Positions 23,129 to 35,800 of a DNA stretch of 64,000 nucleotides are shown piece after piece. A model generated the notes under the pieces. That model was not told where the DNA came from and made no database searches. It saw only the letters and a list, made by a program, of their open reading frames with translations. Position numbers and translations under genes: made by a program. Numbering within the stretch: position 1 is the first letter of the stretch; every line of letters starts with the position of its first letter. This stretch comes from Temnothorax longispinosus (Eukaryota > Arthropoda > Insecta > Hymenoptera > Formicidae), in assembly GCF_030848805.1 (NCBI RefSeq), contig NC_092361.1, forward strand, positions 1-64,000. The letters are read 5' to 3'.

Positions 23129-25623
23129 ATGATATCGCGAATATTCCGTGGGGAAATCGAGAATGTCGCGGTCAAACGCAAACGGCAAATCGACACTCTG
23201 AAAATCTTTAACGACAAGTAAGGGTATAGAACTCCCCGTCGTCGATGGGCGCGGGAGGGCGGGCTTCTCTCTCTCTCTTTCTTCCGTCGACGACGTTTAA
23301 CCTCTCTCGTTAACCTCACTTGGGCCGCATTACCACCGCGCGCCGTTAACACGGGCTCTAATGGTCGACCACACCGCGAAAAAACAATCGGATTGCCCGT
23401 CACGTTTCTTCAGCGTAGCGCTGCTCTTCCGAGCATGTCAAAAACCATCGCGAGTTTCCCCCGTCGTGACGGCGACGATCGCCTTTGAGATTTTTTTCCT
23501 CTCTCGAAATCGCGTCATTGTCTCGAGTCACGCAAAAACGTCGTACGTTTTTGAATGAATGCCTCACGACCGAGATAAGACAGCTACGAGCTAATGACGT
23601 TGAGAAATTTAAATGCTGGCTCAAGGTCACAGTTGGTCTCTCAAGTCTCTCCACTGGTCGCAGGTGCCTGGCCGGAGTGTAATGTAACAAATGCTTTGCA
23701 GTGTGATAGAGCTCAGAGAAAATGTGGACTATCAGGTGGAATTTCAAGCTGGCGATAGACGAATGGCTATTATGGTTTCCCTGTCGCCGAATTTCCCACT
23801 GGAGAAGCCGGTGCTCAGAGTTTCCCCACCGATAAGCCATCCCTGGTGCAACGAGCATAGTGAAATTACCAGCGCGCCAGGATTACTCAACGTAAGCAGG
23901 AAAATCTGTACCAAAAACTCTTCTGAATTATGTATTATTATATGCGTTAAGCGTCGTCTACAATGGCAGCAGGAGTATGCAGTAAGACGTAAGCAGTAAG
24001 TTATTGACTAATGGGATTTTTACAATTCAAGAATAATTGACAGCAGTTGGTCAATAGCTTACTGCTTACGTCTTATCGCATACTCCTGCTGCCATTGTAG
24101 ACGACGCTTTATATGTATTAAGCTGCGGCTCACTTTACTACAAGTGCCTCGAAACATTCTTCTTCTCCTTTCTTTCAATGAAGAAAGAAGAAAAAGAACG
24201 CTTCAAAGTATCAAAAATGCAGCCTTATACACATTGTTCTTTTTATATTTCACTTATGTATTTTAGGCTGCGGTCCATTTGACGCTACAAATGCTTTGAA
24301 ACATTCTTCTCCTTTTTTTATTGAAAGAAAGGAGAAGAGGAATGCTTTTGTAAGTGTTAAGTGGACCGCAGCTTTATTTTCATGTATTTTGTACGTCTGA
24401 GATAATAAATTTCTTGTTGTTACGCCAGTTTTCAGTACACAGTGACCTCGGTCGGGTCGTCCAAGCTATTATCAGAGAATTCAGCAAGAACCCGCCGCAA
24501 TTCTTAGAGGATATTTCGCCTGGCTCTACTAAATCTCACCCAGGTACACGTCGCTATCTTACTTGTCCCATCGTGTGCCGATATAAATGACATACTTCAC
24601 GCGTACGATTGCAGACCTACAGGGAAGGAACTCGCCGTCTTACTCGCTTCAACAGTATCCCGTCGAAATCCCGTCGACGTCGTTCAATTCGTATTACAAC
24701 ACGCAGTATCCGCATCTGTCGTCCTCCAATGCAAACACGAGCATTTACAATTACAACTATACGAACTCCGGCCACACGTACGTCTCGTCCTCGAAGTCGT
24801 TCGGCGGCACGTCGCATCACTCGGCGTATATTCCAAGCTCAAGAAACAGCACTCTTCAAAATTCCACGTCCGCGCGGTACACCTCGGATCAGCAGCACGG
24901 CGCGCCTTACCTGAATTCGCATTACGCGAACGCGAACTACCAGCAGCCGTTGCCGAATCAATCGCAGGCGAAAGCGCCGCAGAGCATAATATTTCCCGAG
25001 TTAAATAATTTGACTAACGAGGAATTGAAGAGGCTCAGCGAGGATGACGATAAGCTAGACGAATTCCTGGAGAAACATTCCGACATTAAAGATATAAATG
25101 CGGCGATCGAAGATGCCATGGATTGGGTTGAAAAAACTGCCGGTAAGAACAGAAATATCTTTGCTATTGAAATAATAAAATCACATAAAAACACGTTCTA
25201 TTAATTCTTTCCTATTTCATATATCTACCGACAGTCTAGTTTGATTGCCTAATGAGCTCGTAATTTTTTCTCGTAGAAGCTAATGCAGCCAAAGAACCCG
25301 AACTGAAGCAGCTGCAGGCTGATGTAGCGGACAAGGTGAAAACGGTGGCAGCGCTGAAAGCCAGATATGATAATCTCATACAACGATACAACAAATTGTC
25401 CGACGTCTTCACGCCGGATCACATAAAAGAGTGTTTGAGGCAGGCGGCGGATGAGAGCCATGAAGAGAGTGAAAAGATTGCGGAGGACTTTCTCAACCGG
25501 AAGATCGACGTCGAGCGCTTTCTCAGCACGTATATCGAATGCCGAAAGCTGGGCCAAGCTAGGCGAACCAAGGAAGAGAAACTGGCGCATCAGTTGAATG
25601 AATTGAAACGGGCTGGTTTCTGA
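23129..25623 (+). CDS. Vps37A: ESCRT-I subunit VPS37A (5 exons, 422 aa)
   Basis: Exons: 23129-23217, 23702-23891, 24429-24543, 24615-25142, 25277-25623, all in phase. As part of ESCRT-I it helps sort ubiquitinated cargo into endosomal vesicles and supports phagophore closure. The N-terminus (about residues 1-130, MISRIFRGEIENVAVK...) is a ubiquitin-E2-like UEV fold region with VIELRENVDYQVEF, FPLEKPVLRVSPPI and FSVHSDLGR, lined up with the human protein. It lacks any E2 catalytic cysteine context. A Ser/Tyr/Asn/Gln-rich linker follows (exon 4). The C-terminal Mod(r) domain, with long coiled-coil helices (FPELNNLTNEELKRL ... AEDFLNRKIDVERFLSTYI), binds the ESCRT-I core. The start ATG directly follows an in-frame TAA, so it is the first possible one, although its -3 base is T. 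Length suits the family (human 397). Confidence 0.92.
23948..24111. repeat. Foldback hairpin in VPS37A intron 2, ~61 bp arms
   Basis: Arm 23948-24008 (tctacaatggcagcaggagt) pairs with 24050-24111 (actcctgctgccattgtaga) with very few mismatches around a ~40-base loop. It sits just downstream of the exon 2 donor and would be transcribed in the VPS37A pre-mRNA. Confidence 0.85.
24119..24373. mobile_element. Two related palindromic MITE copies (~105-110 bp each)
   Basis: Copy 1 (24119-24227) begins aagctgcggctcactt and ends tgcagcctta. Copy 2 (24267-24373) begins ggctgcggtccattt and ends agtggaccgcagc. Each is largely self-complementary and shares an internal gaaacattcttct...aaagaa stem. These look like two insertions of one short MITE family in VPS37A intron 2. 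Confidence 0.65.
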
Positions 25624-26860
25624 GATGAATATAATATATATATATATATATAACCATTTTTTTCTATGACTCGAAAACTGTAAATAAGACTTAGTTAAAT
25701 TAAACGTTATTGTGAATTTAAATTTATAGCATTCGTGATTACCAAATGTCTAATGTGGCTAGAAGATTCAACTGAGGATTTGGCTGAAACGTATTTTACA
25801 TAAACTTTTTACGTTTAATTCGCTTCTTGTTTACGCTGCATTATAAATTATTTTGAACCGTGTAGCATTCCAGAATTGTCGCATATACACAAGTGGCGCT
25901 AAACGAATGAAGTGGTTAAAAAAACCGAAAGTGCTTTAAGATTTAATTTAGATGGAATACAGTTACACGTAGTATTCCGGATAATTTAATGGGATAAGAA
26001 AGCAATATAGTGAATGGTTAAAAGAATTAAGTCCGCGTTGAAATTCGTGTAACAATTTCAATTCAATGAGTACTTATTCCAGTAGTGAAAGTAACATGGC
26101 TTTAATTATGTTAGTTTTGCACAAGTAACATGTACTGTCGCGGTTAATTCTGGCAGAAGTGCGTTTTTTACTCTGTAAATAAATGTGCAGGGGATGTAAT
26201 TAAAATCGATTTTTGAAAATTTGCTATTCGGTGACGTTACTTTTAATTATTTATCCTGTTGATGTTCCTAAGATTGTAACATATTGAAAAATTATACAGA
26301 TATACAATGGAAAATCGAAAACAAGAATGTTGATCTTGAAGAGATTTGAAACCCTTCTCCCTTCGGCCGTACTTAAAGAAAGTAGAATGTAAGGAAAGAT
26401 TAACATGGATAATCTACTCGTCATATTTAATATTTATTATTATAAATTTTATTATTGATCTGTTTATGTATACTTTGAGAGAGCTTGCGAATTGAGGTGT
26501 CAACGAATATTGCACAATATATATATATTTTATATGTTCCAATTTTATCATCTCTGTATAAATTGGCAATATCGCTAACTGTGAAAAGCACGATTAGGCG
26601 TGCATTTACGTCGGAGTACAAAAATAATACATCGGTTAAGCAGCTTTCACATTTCTTGTTAAATTCACTATTCAGTCCATCAGTGGCAATTGACGATTTC
26701 TAGTCGACAACAACAATGAACACGTCCACGTAGAGTTACATTTCTCTTTGATACCGTGCGTTATCTTTCTCTTCTTTTGATATTTGTTCTCGATACGGTG
26801 GCAGTACATTTTCAATACGGCGATAAGTTCGATAATTTATAGATTCACGGTGAAATTTTA
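25624..26860. other. 3' region between convergent VPS37A and PLOD
   Basis: 1.24 kb of AT-rich DNA starting with a short AT dinucleotide run (25629-25654). AATAAA occurs at about 26178 on the plus strand, and reverse-strand poly(A) hexamers lie near 26440. No coding exon is recognised. Confidence 0.5.
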
Positions 26861-29800
26861 TCACGGATCCACGAAAGAGATCATGATGTAACGTGTGCCC
26901 GCGATTACTCGCAACCCCTCGTGATAGTGCGTCAGTCGTCCTGGATGCAACAGCATCCAGCCTGGCTTCGTGTCGGTGACCGAGCAGTTGTACCGGATGA
27001 ACCTGCATCCGCCGCCCTCGTAATCCACTCCCGCTTGATTCAGGGCGATATTGATGGTGTAGGTCGAGGAGTCGTGATGCGGCCTCAAGGATGGCTGCTC
27101 ATCCGGGCGATACCTCACGACGAAATTCATAAGGGACCGTGGTGGCTGCCGACACATGAGATTAGCATAACAACGTGGTTCCAAGTAAAATAATCTATAG
27201 CAACTAAACGTAGCTTTGAATGATGATTAGTTTTCTCAAATCATCATTGTTCTTTAATTCAAGAATCTACATACAACGCAGAGATCCCGAATACTTGCTA
27301 CGAAGCGGTACACAACCTTAGTTAAACTCTGTGCGTTTAGCGATTGCGGATTGCATATACCATTGTGAGATCTGTGCGCATTAAGGACCCCTTCCATATA
27401 TCGAAATTTTAGAATCTTACGTAGTCGTCATATCCTGTAAAGACATGCTGTTGCAAGGGACTGACATAATCTTTTAGAAACTTTAACCAGGCGTCCTGTA
27501 GACCGACTTGAGTCATGTGAATATCACGGGTTGGTACCGCTTCGTATCCGGAATCCAGTCGAGGATCCTAGAAAGACCAGCGAACACAAATGAAATCTTA
27601 CATCGTGATAATAGCCGGTGAAGACGAGCTCCTGTAACGGCCTAACGTATTCTTTCAAGAAGTACAACCACTGTTCTTCGTACTGAACTTGGTTCATGTG
27701 AATGTCGCGGGTTGGCACGTTTTCGTAGCCACCCGACAATCGCGGATCCTGCCGAGAAGGTTATCAAAACAGTATGAGAATTTCAATAACAATTACTAAG
27801 CTAATTGCTGATAAAAGACTCGCGCGAAGTACCAACTTACTTGATTAGTTCCGTCCGACCATTGTCCGAAAGTCTCAACGATCCCTACGAGCTCCTTGGT
27901 GAACCTGACGTTAACAATGGGAAACCAATAGACATCCGGGCACGGCTGTAAACAATGAAATTGGACAAAAGGTAATAGAAGTAGACAATTCCGAGAAATC
28001 CTTTGCTAGCTAATCGGGAACCATCTTTACCTGTATCGGCTTGTTGTCGGGGTTGAAGTTCTCGCTGTAATTCGGATGAATGTACCTTTTCTCCCAGTCC
28101 AGCTTGTTGTCCATGATCTGGTACATGTCCGGATAGGTGAGCCGAATGTCGTAGGTATCCGGATCGACAAGGTGGCCGAACTCGAGCCGATTGCTGACGT
28201 ACATGAACAGTCCTCGCTGTCGGTTTCCTTGGGCGAACGCCATCTCCGTGTCCAGGTCGCCATCCTCGTAGGACGGCCGGGTCGCCTTGTTCGCTATGAT
28301 CGTCGCGTTGATCAAGTAGCAGTTACTGACGAACGGCACGTTCCACAGTCCCCTGAAACCAGACATCAACGTGATTCGGCGAATTGCGCGTCGGAGGAGC
28401 GCGTCGGAGAAGGCGTTGCAACGTGCGCGACCATCAGCGGAGACCGGAGAGCCCTTGTTTTGCCCCATGACCGGGTGTACCGCGGTCGCCTTGTTTTCCG
28501 GAGGTCGTCGCTTAAGTGTTTTGTAAGGTGATGGCAGTGGTAGCCGCGATTGGCCGTTGAACATACTTGGCAATGAGTTATGCATAATTATCCAATTGAG
28601 ATTCATAACTCTGTCGCACCAGCGTGTGACTGCGCGTGTCCATCGCGCGTCGCCTCGTGGTTTCATTCGTATTTTAGGCGGTAGGACCTAGCGGATCCGG
28701 TCTCCCGTAATACGCTCGTGCCCAGAGGTCAGCCAAGTACTCTCCCTATCTTCCGGTAAGGATAACGAAATGCTTGTGCACGCTTGACGAATTGCGCGTC
28801 GCGCGCGCGATTACATCGTATAGATTGAATACGTTTATTGCCCGCGGAACGCGACTCATTGATCTCATCATCGAATTTCTCACGGTCGCGCGAATCGATA
28901 TAACATAACGGTATAATGTAATATATATGTATACACATAAAAAGAGTAGTGGGTAATGCCTGTATAATAGTGACAAATGAGTTCGCGATAAGGTATATAA
29001 AGTGTTCGCGACGGAGGCCGCTCTTGCGTTGTTGGTCACTCTCCAGTCGTCCGAGTTTCTCTCTGGTTATAGACCAAATGACGAGATGCCGGCTGCTCTA
29101 TTTTCTCCTATTAACGGCCCTAATGATAAGCACAGAAGCGGCAAAGGGCGGCGGTGGTAGAGGGAGAGGCCGCGGCCGAGGAAGAGTGTTCGGCTCGCGA
29201 ATGCACATCCTGATACCTAATCGAAATCCTGCCAGTACGCACTATTACGAGAACAAGGATGTGAGTTGACGCAACAAGGATCTGTGTGCTATCTGTGTAT
29301 CTGTGTGCGCGCGCGCGCGACCTAGTGATATCATTTGCCGGGTGTCTTTCGCAGGGTGCCAAGATCGTGAAGGCGTCCCACTTCGAGCTGGATTACATGC
29401 TGGGCAGAAAGATCACGTTCTTCTGCATGGCGATCGGTGTCCCGAGACCGGAGATCACCTGGCTGAAGGACGGGATCGAGCTGTACCATCACAAATTCTT
29501 CCAGGTAGGCTAAATCCCACGGTTTTAAGTAGCGGATACTCGTCCTCCCTAAAAGGAGGATCCATTGTTAAAGAGAGCGGATACGCTTCTCGGATGCTGA
29601 TCGGCGAGAATCGACGACGTTTGTTATTGTCAGGTGCACGAGTGGCCCGTGGGTAACGACACGATAAAGTCGAAAATGGAGATCGACCCTGCGACGCAGA
29701 AGGACGCCGGATATTACGAGTGCCAGGCGGACAATCAGTACGCAGTCGATCGTCGGGGCTTCAGAACGGACTACGTCATGATCTCGTATTAAAACGTCGT

Positions 29801-32800
29801 CTCCTCGAGTAACGGTAGCTCCGCGATCGCCATAGTATTAGAACGAATAATTATCCTGTGCGAAAATAGATATAGACATTTGTTATTGATTTGCTACATA
29901 TGATAGATTTTTACCTGATAAGTAAATTTAAACCCAATAATTATTGTTAGTTACTGATCGAGATAGCTCCTAATCTAAAAATTGATAAGCGAAACAGGTC
30001 GTGATATTTAAGAGATCAGTCCAACTTTCTACGTGGCTCGGCGATGTAAAGATTAAGGTCATAACAATTTGTCTTTTATTTCTTTCCCTCTGACGCGAGC
30101 AAAACAGACCTCTTTCAGATCGTCAGTGGGACCTGCAAAGATATAAATGTAAATCCGGCGGTTCCCTCAATTCATTAAAGCGCGATTAACTGTTATAAGG
30201 GGTATGCGACGCGAGGAATATATCGAAAATGGTCCATTACTGCGAATTTAACAAGGCAATTGCAACGCGCCCCGCGCGAAAGTGGCATGGAAGGGCATGC
30301 ATCGCTGCGTCGCCAACGCGACAATCTGTAGCACAGTGTGAAATAAACAATTTTGCATGAGTATACTAACGCTGTGTAATCGTCACAGTTATTTCCCCAC
30401 TGTATACAGCTTCCGTTTCCCGGCTTTCAACTCTTGAACTTGAAAACGCGTATAATTGCAAATTTTAATTAAGTCAAAATTTTAACACGTCGGGCATAAC
30501 TAATTCCAAAGTGACCCGCAATTGTACCGGAAACCTGAGTCATCCGGAAGGAATGGACAAACGGTTAAATTAATGGATAAGCGGTCTGTAGATTTGATAG
30601 GAATTGATGGCGATCATGTAGTGCAAAGGAATAACCGCTGCATATAGACCGACATACATTATCTGCATATAAGTCTGTAATAGATACGAGAGGACACTAG
30701 GGGAGTAATGAGTAGGTGCCTGTCAGTTACATCGGAGTTCCGTGTGATCGACGAACGCCGCAACGTACAGTGAGTATCCTCAGCCGTATCTTCGTGCCGT
30801 TAAATAATAACACCAAGCGCCAAATTTCAGCATCCACCGCGCGTTTCCACATAATCCCGTAATAACGAGACTTGATCGCGACGTAAATTTCGATCGTTTC
30901 GATCCAAAATCAAGTGAAACGAACGACATACCGAGAATCTGCAAGTTTGAAAATCGTGATACATTATGTGTTAACGTTCCATTCCATTCCACTTTTGTCA
31001 GATTATCATGTCACGCTCCATGCTGTTGCTAATCCTGCTGGGTATATTATTGCTCAATTGTCAAGAGACACTTGGCCGAAGAGGACGCGGAAGGAGCAGG
31101 AGCAAGTCCCGCGTGCAAATTGGATTGCCCATTACCGGGAAGTACCGTGATCCGGAGAGCGATCAATATTACAACAATAACAACGTACGTAGAAAAGAAA
31201 GATGGCCTGAGAGGCACTTCTTCGTTCTCGCATTACTCCATCGCGTATCGTTTTAATGAAAAAGATCAATGTTTTAATTTGATTTAAAAACTAAAATCGT
31301 CACTAATGTATATTAATTTGTTTTTTTTTTTAGGGAGCCAAGATACTGCTGGCGTCGCATTTCGATCTAGAATACGTTCTGGGGCACAAAATAGCTTTCC
31401 TTTGCGTCGCTCGCGGCAATCCACGCCCACATGTTACGTGGTTCAAGGATGGTGCCGAAATTTATACGCATCACTATCTACATGTCAGTGAATATATTCT
31501 TAATTATTTAACCGAGGAATCGTCAGAAACAAACAATTGAGCCGTACCTACAATCAATAACCGAACGATATTTTACCACCGCTAACGATATTCCATTCTT
31601 TGCAGATACACGAGTGGCAAGTCGGTCCTGACAAAGTGAAATCGAAACTCGAGATCGATCCCGCTACTCAGATGGACGCAGGTGTCTACGAGTGCACGGC
31701 GGATAATATGTACAGCATCGATCGAAGGTCTTTCAAGACTGACTTCTCCATCGCTTTCGATTAGTGCGAACGTACGAGAGATTCCAAACGAACACACATA
31801 ATAGATAAGAAAATATATAAAGCCCAGGTAATACGTAAAACTTTCTACGATAGACCCTAAGAAACGGTAGACAATAAGAAAACGATTTAGAACGATATGT
31901 ATTGTCGTTGTACAATTTGCAGAAGAAAATTAAATTCTTCCGTAATGTGAAAAATTGTACTCAATCCTTATCGAGAAGTGCAGCTTTAAAATCGGCATCT
32001 ATCTATGAGTATGATTGTAGTCGGTTTAAGCGAAAAATATAGATGATTGATATTTGTACATTCGCTTTACCTGCGTTCGTTTTTTATTATCTCCATGTAG
32101 TCGAAGCTCCGTGCGTAAAATCCGTCGTCCGTTATGGCGCCCCAGAAGTTGCTCCACGCTTTGTACGGTCGTATGAGCAAGGGCGCGATGATCCCTCTCT
32201 GCTGCTCCACCAGTAACTTCAACGTGTGCTCGTTGTCCAGATGCGCGACTGCGTCGACCGACATATATCCAGAACACTCCTTCAACAAGCAATGGTCCCT
32301 GAAACAGACTGCTCTTTAGCATTCCTCTAAATGTCGCGCGTCCCTTCACTCGCTCCAACATTAAATAGCGTGCGCATCGAGTCTTTAAATACTTTTACGG
32401 AGTTACGAGCGCTCCGCTTATGCTTACATTGCCAACTTTCTCGCGTCAACCTCGCTGACGCCGTCGCTCGGCAATATCCGCTTCGCGCTCAGGTATTCCT
32501 GGCCGATTTTTTCAAAGAAATCGTCCACCACATCCTCGTGATAGGGCACGTTGTTGTAAACGAACAGATGTAGCCTTGACTTCGGATAGGATTGGCGATA
32601 GATAGCTCGGAAGAATTCTTCCAGGAACGGCGTGGGACGCTCGATGAAGACGGCTATTAAAATAACCGGATGCGTTGCCGGTTTGGTCTTGTCGAGCTCG
32701 ATGGTCCGGTTCCAGCACTCCAAACATCCCTCGTTCGCCGTCCAGGCGTGGGCTAGATAATTGCCCAAGGAATTTAAGACCAGCTTGCTGAACCCGTTGC

Positions 32801-35800
32801 CGTGAAGCACCAGAGGCACCGTGTTGTAGACGATGTTCTGAAGATAAGCCTCCTCCCCCTTGAACCTGAGCTCCACATCGGCTGCGAAGGACAACAGTGG
32901 CGATAATAATTTAAGTACGGTAAACGCTTGACGCTCCTCCCCGCAGACTCCGCTTGTCCTTACCTACCGCACCGTGGAGATTCTGAAATATTTCGGATTT
33001 GTGATCCAGCTTAATCTTGTGCCGTAACCTAAGTTCATCCTGCAGATACACGGTCGTGTAGAACAACTGATCATCGTCCTCGTCTTTGATCGGCGCGGTG
33101 TCCAGGATCTTGTACAAGTCGGACGCATAACCGATGAAGCCACCGGAGTTCAGATATCGTTTGCCCCTCGATACGGGCGGATAGTCAGCCGCCAGGGATT
33201 TATCCGGCCAGCAATACCCCTCCGCGGAGAATAAAACTCGAGCGCCGGTGTCCAGGAATCGCTCGACGATGGCGGGCAAACCGCCGAGAAATATAACGTC
33301 GTAACTGAAAGGAGGAAATGTACACGTTATAAGTTATAAAATATCTTTTCTGCGGCGTCAGAATGTACCCACCTATCGGTGAACAAGACGATCTTTTTCT
33401 CGTCATTCTGATAATCTTTTAGAGCTTTCTTGAACAAATTAATTTTGTATCCACCGCCGGAATATTTCACGACGTTACCGCCTTTCCAGGTCTCTCCCAG
33501 GCCAAGGATGTTCAATTTATCGCTAAATCCGTAGACCTCGGCCGACCTCAGGTACCTTCGGAAGCCATCCGTCTCGTTGGAGGCGACGGTAAATACCAGG
33601 ACATCTAAAAAAAATATACGTTACAATCAGCTATGGAGATGGAGAAAGTGATAATCGAAAATTAAGAGACAGCCTGGTAAATTTTTTTTCTTTGTCTTTT
33701 ATTGAAGAGTATAAAGAGTCGAAGTCGTACAGGGAAGATGATTGAACAGATTGACAAAGAAAATTGTTGCGAGGGATGCTCGAGAATGGACTGTGCATCG
33801 GGGCCGCGTTACATCGATTCCGTCATTGTACTCAGCTGGTGAACTCGTTTGCGTTACGCCGATCTCGTGATGTCACGTCGAGAAGTAGTCGCCCACGAGA
33901 GCCGCAGCACGTACGCCGGCTGCGCTGAGAGAGAGAGCACGCGGCTCCAGCGTTTGTATTACTGAGCTGTCGATACTTACGCAAGCAACGTATGAGATAT
34001 TTTTAGAACAGACTGAACCCATGGAAATTCGAGGAAAGGCGCCTACGGGGAAGTCCATTTGGAAAGCGATTGAAAAGATCGGGCAAAACGTTTAAAATAT
34101 TATCCTCCTTGGAACAACTTTACAAGAAGATTGTAAAATGAAAAATGTATACAATATATTAGCGATAAGATATATTGACTATCTAGTAGTTACATCAGTT
34201 GAGAGAAACGATCGTCGCTAATTTGGCGAGTTATAAAACGTCGTTAAGTTAAGGAATTTCAAGATTCGAGTATCTCTCGAGTCTGCTCGAGATGCGACGA
34301 GCAATCAACGCCGGAAGTGGAACGATAAGGACCGTGCACTCGATATCTGGTTACATGCCGACTAAAAGAACGGAATCGAGTTAATTGAATTAATTTCACG
34401 TTCTATAAACGAAATGATCATCATGTATTCGTTATCACGCGATTCTCACTGAGATTTGAACGATAAATAAAGTTTCCACGCATAAATCGTGCGGACGCCG
34501 CACTTCGTTTTATTATAACAGACATTGTTCATGCTGTTATGATAAGACCAAAGGGCAGTGTTACAATCGTCCAAGCATTAAAAAACTGATTACGCAACGA
34601 GAAATATTCGACTCGAGATTATGCGTCCCACGGATAGCCTTTATGACCCCATCTTTATCCTTTGAATCAACATTTAATTGGCGAAAAGTTTCCAAAAGAT
34701 TCGATTAATCAGACGTACGAAGACCATCATAAAGTTCCCTCTTTGAAATATTGATAATTTTTATTCTGTAGAAATAATTACTGTAAAATTCTCCAAGATC
34801 ATTATAAAGCTTTTAGCATCTTAGTTTAAATAAACTAAGGCTAGTGAAGGTAACGAACTGTGTAAAGTGTGTCTTGCGGATGAAGTAAATTATTTCAGGC
34901 ACGCGTTATCTCGAGGAGGAAGAAGAGCCGAAACTCGTCACCAACCGAATTGCGGTCGACAATTCTCCGTTCATCGTTTCTCCGATTTTCCTTACAAAAA
35001 AATAAATAATTACAGATTACTCTCTTTGTTGTTAAATCGATTTACGATTTATTTCTCGGGAAGATTGAAGAGATGCGATCGTGCTAAGGTAGGACTCTCC
35101 AAAACGGATATTTTTATCCTGAACTGGACGTGTGGGTGTTCGGAGCACCGGTTTTAGACAAATAAAGAAAATACGAAAGAGAAGGAGAGCCATTGGAGGA
35201 CCCGTGAAAGAATTCTTTGATTGAAGCCTCAGCTCTGTTTTCGCTGTAACGATTCTAATTTAGTACGTTCTTATTAGAAGACTTTACAACTCTGTATATT
35301 CCTTTTTCATTATTAATTTAATATATTCTTTAATATATTCAAAGAGCTGTTAAATAAATTTTCATCGATATTGTGCAATTACATGCAAGCAATAGGTCTG
35401 ATTTTCTCAATTGCACTTTCAGCTTTCTCTTTCTTTTGCCTTCAAAATATCTGGAGGTAGACTGTCGTATTCTGACCGAAAAAAATATAACATGAGCGAC
35501 CGAGGACAGGCCTAATGATTCACGTATAATCATCTGAGATTTATATTCAGTCCAAAGAGCATTGGATGAGAAAGCTCTCTGAATCTTTAGACTTCTGTTA
35601 TTGTTTAGAAAAATTAAACGGCTTGCCATGGACGGTCTCCCTCTCTCTCTCTCTCTCTCTCTGTATCGATCTTCGTTGCGACATGCCGACACGGAATTCA
35701 TCCGTTCTGGGCTGAAAGGGCGATCGCGTCATACCGTTAACGCCGGCTGCTGGTGCCTCGCTGACCACGTGGTATGTCAGGAAGATGCAACACCACACGA

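Noticed and set aside
27421..27748. The two similar PLOD exons as both constitutive
   Set aside because: Including both would duplicate 49 residues of a compact catalytic domain, and the 34-bp gap is too short for normal splicing.
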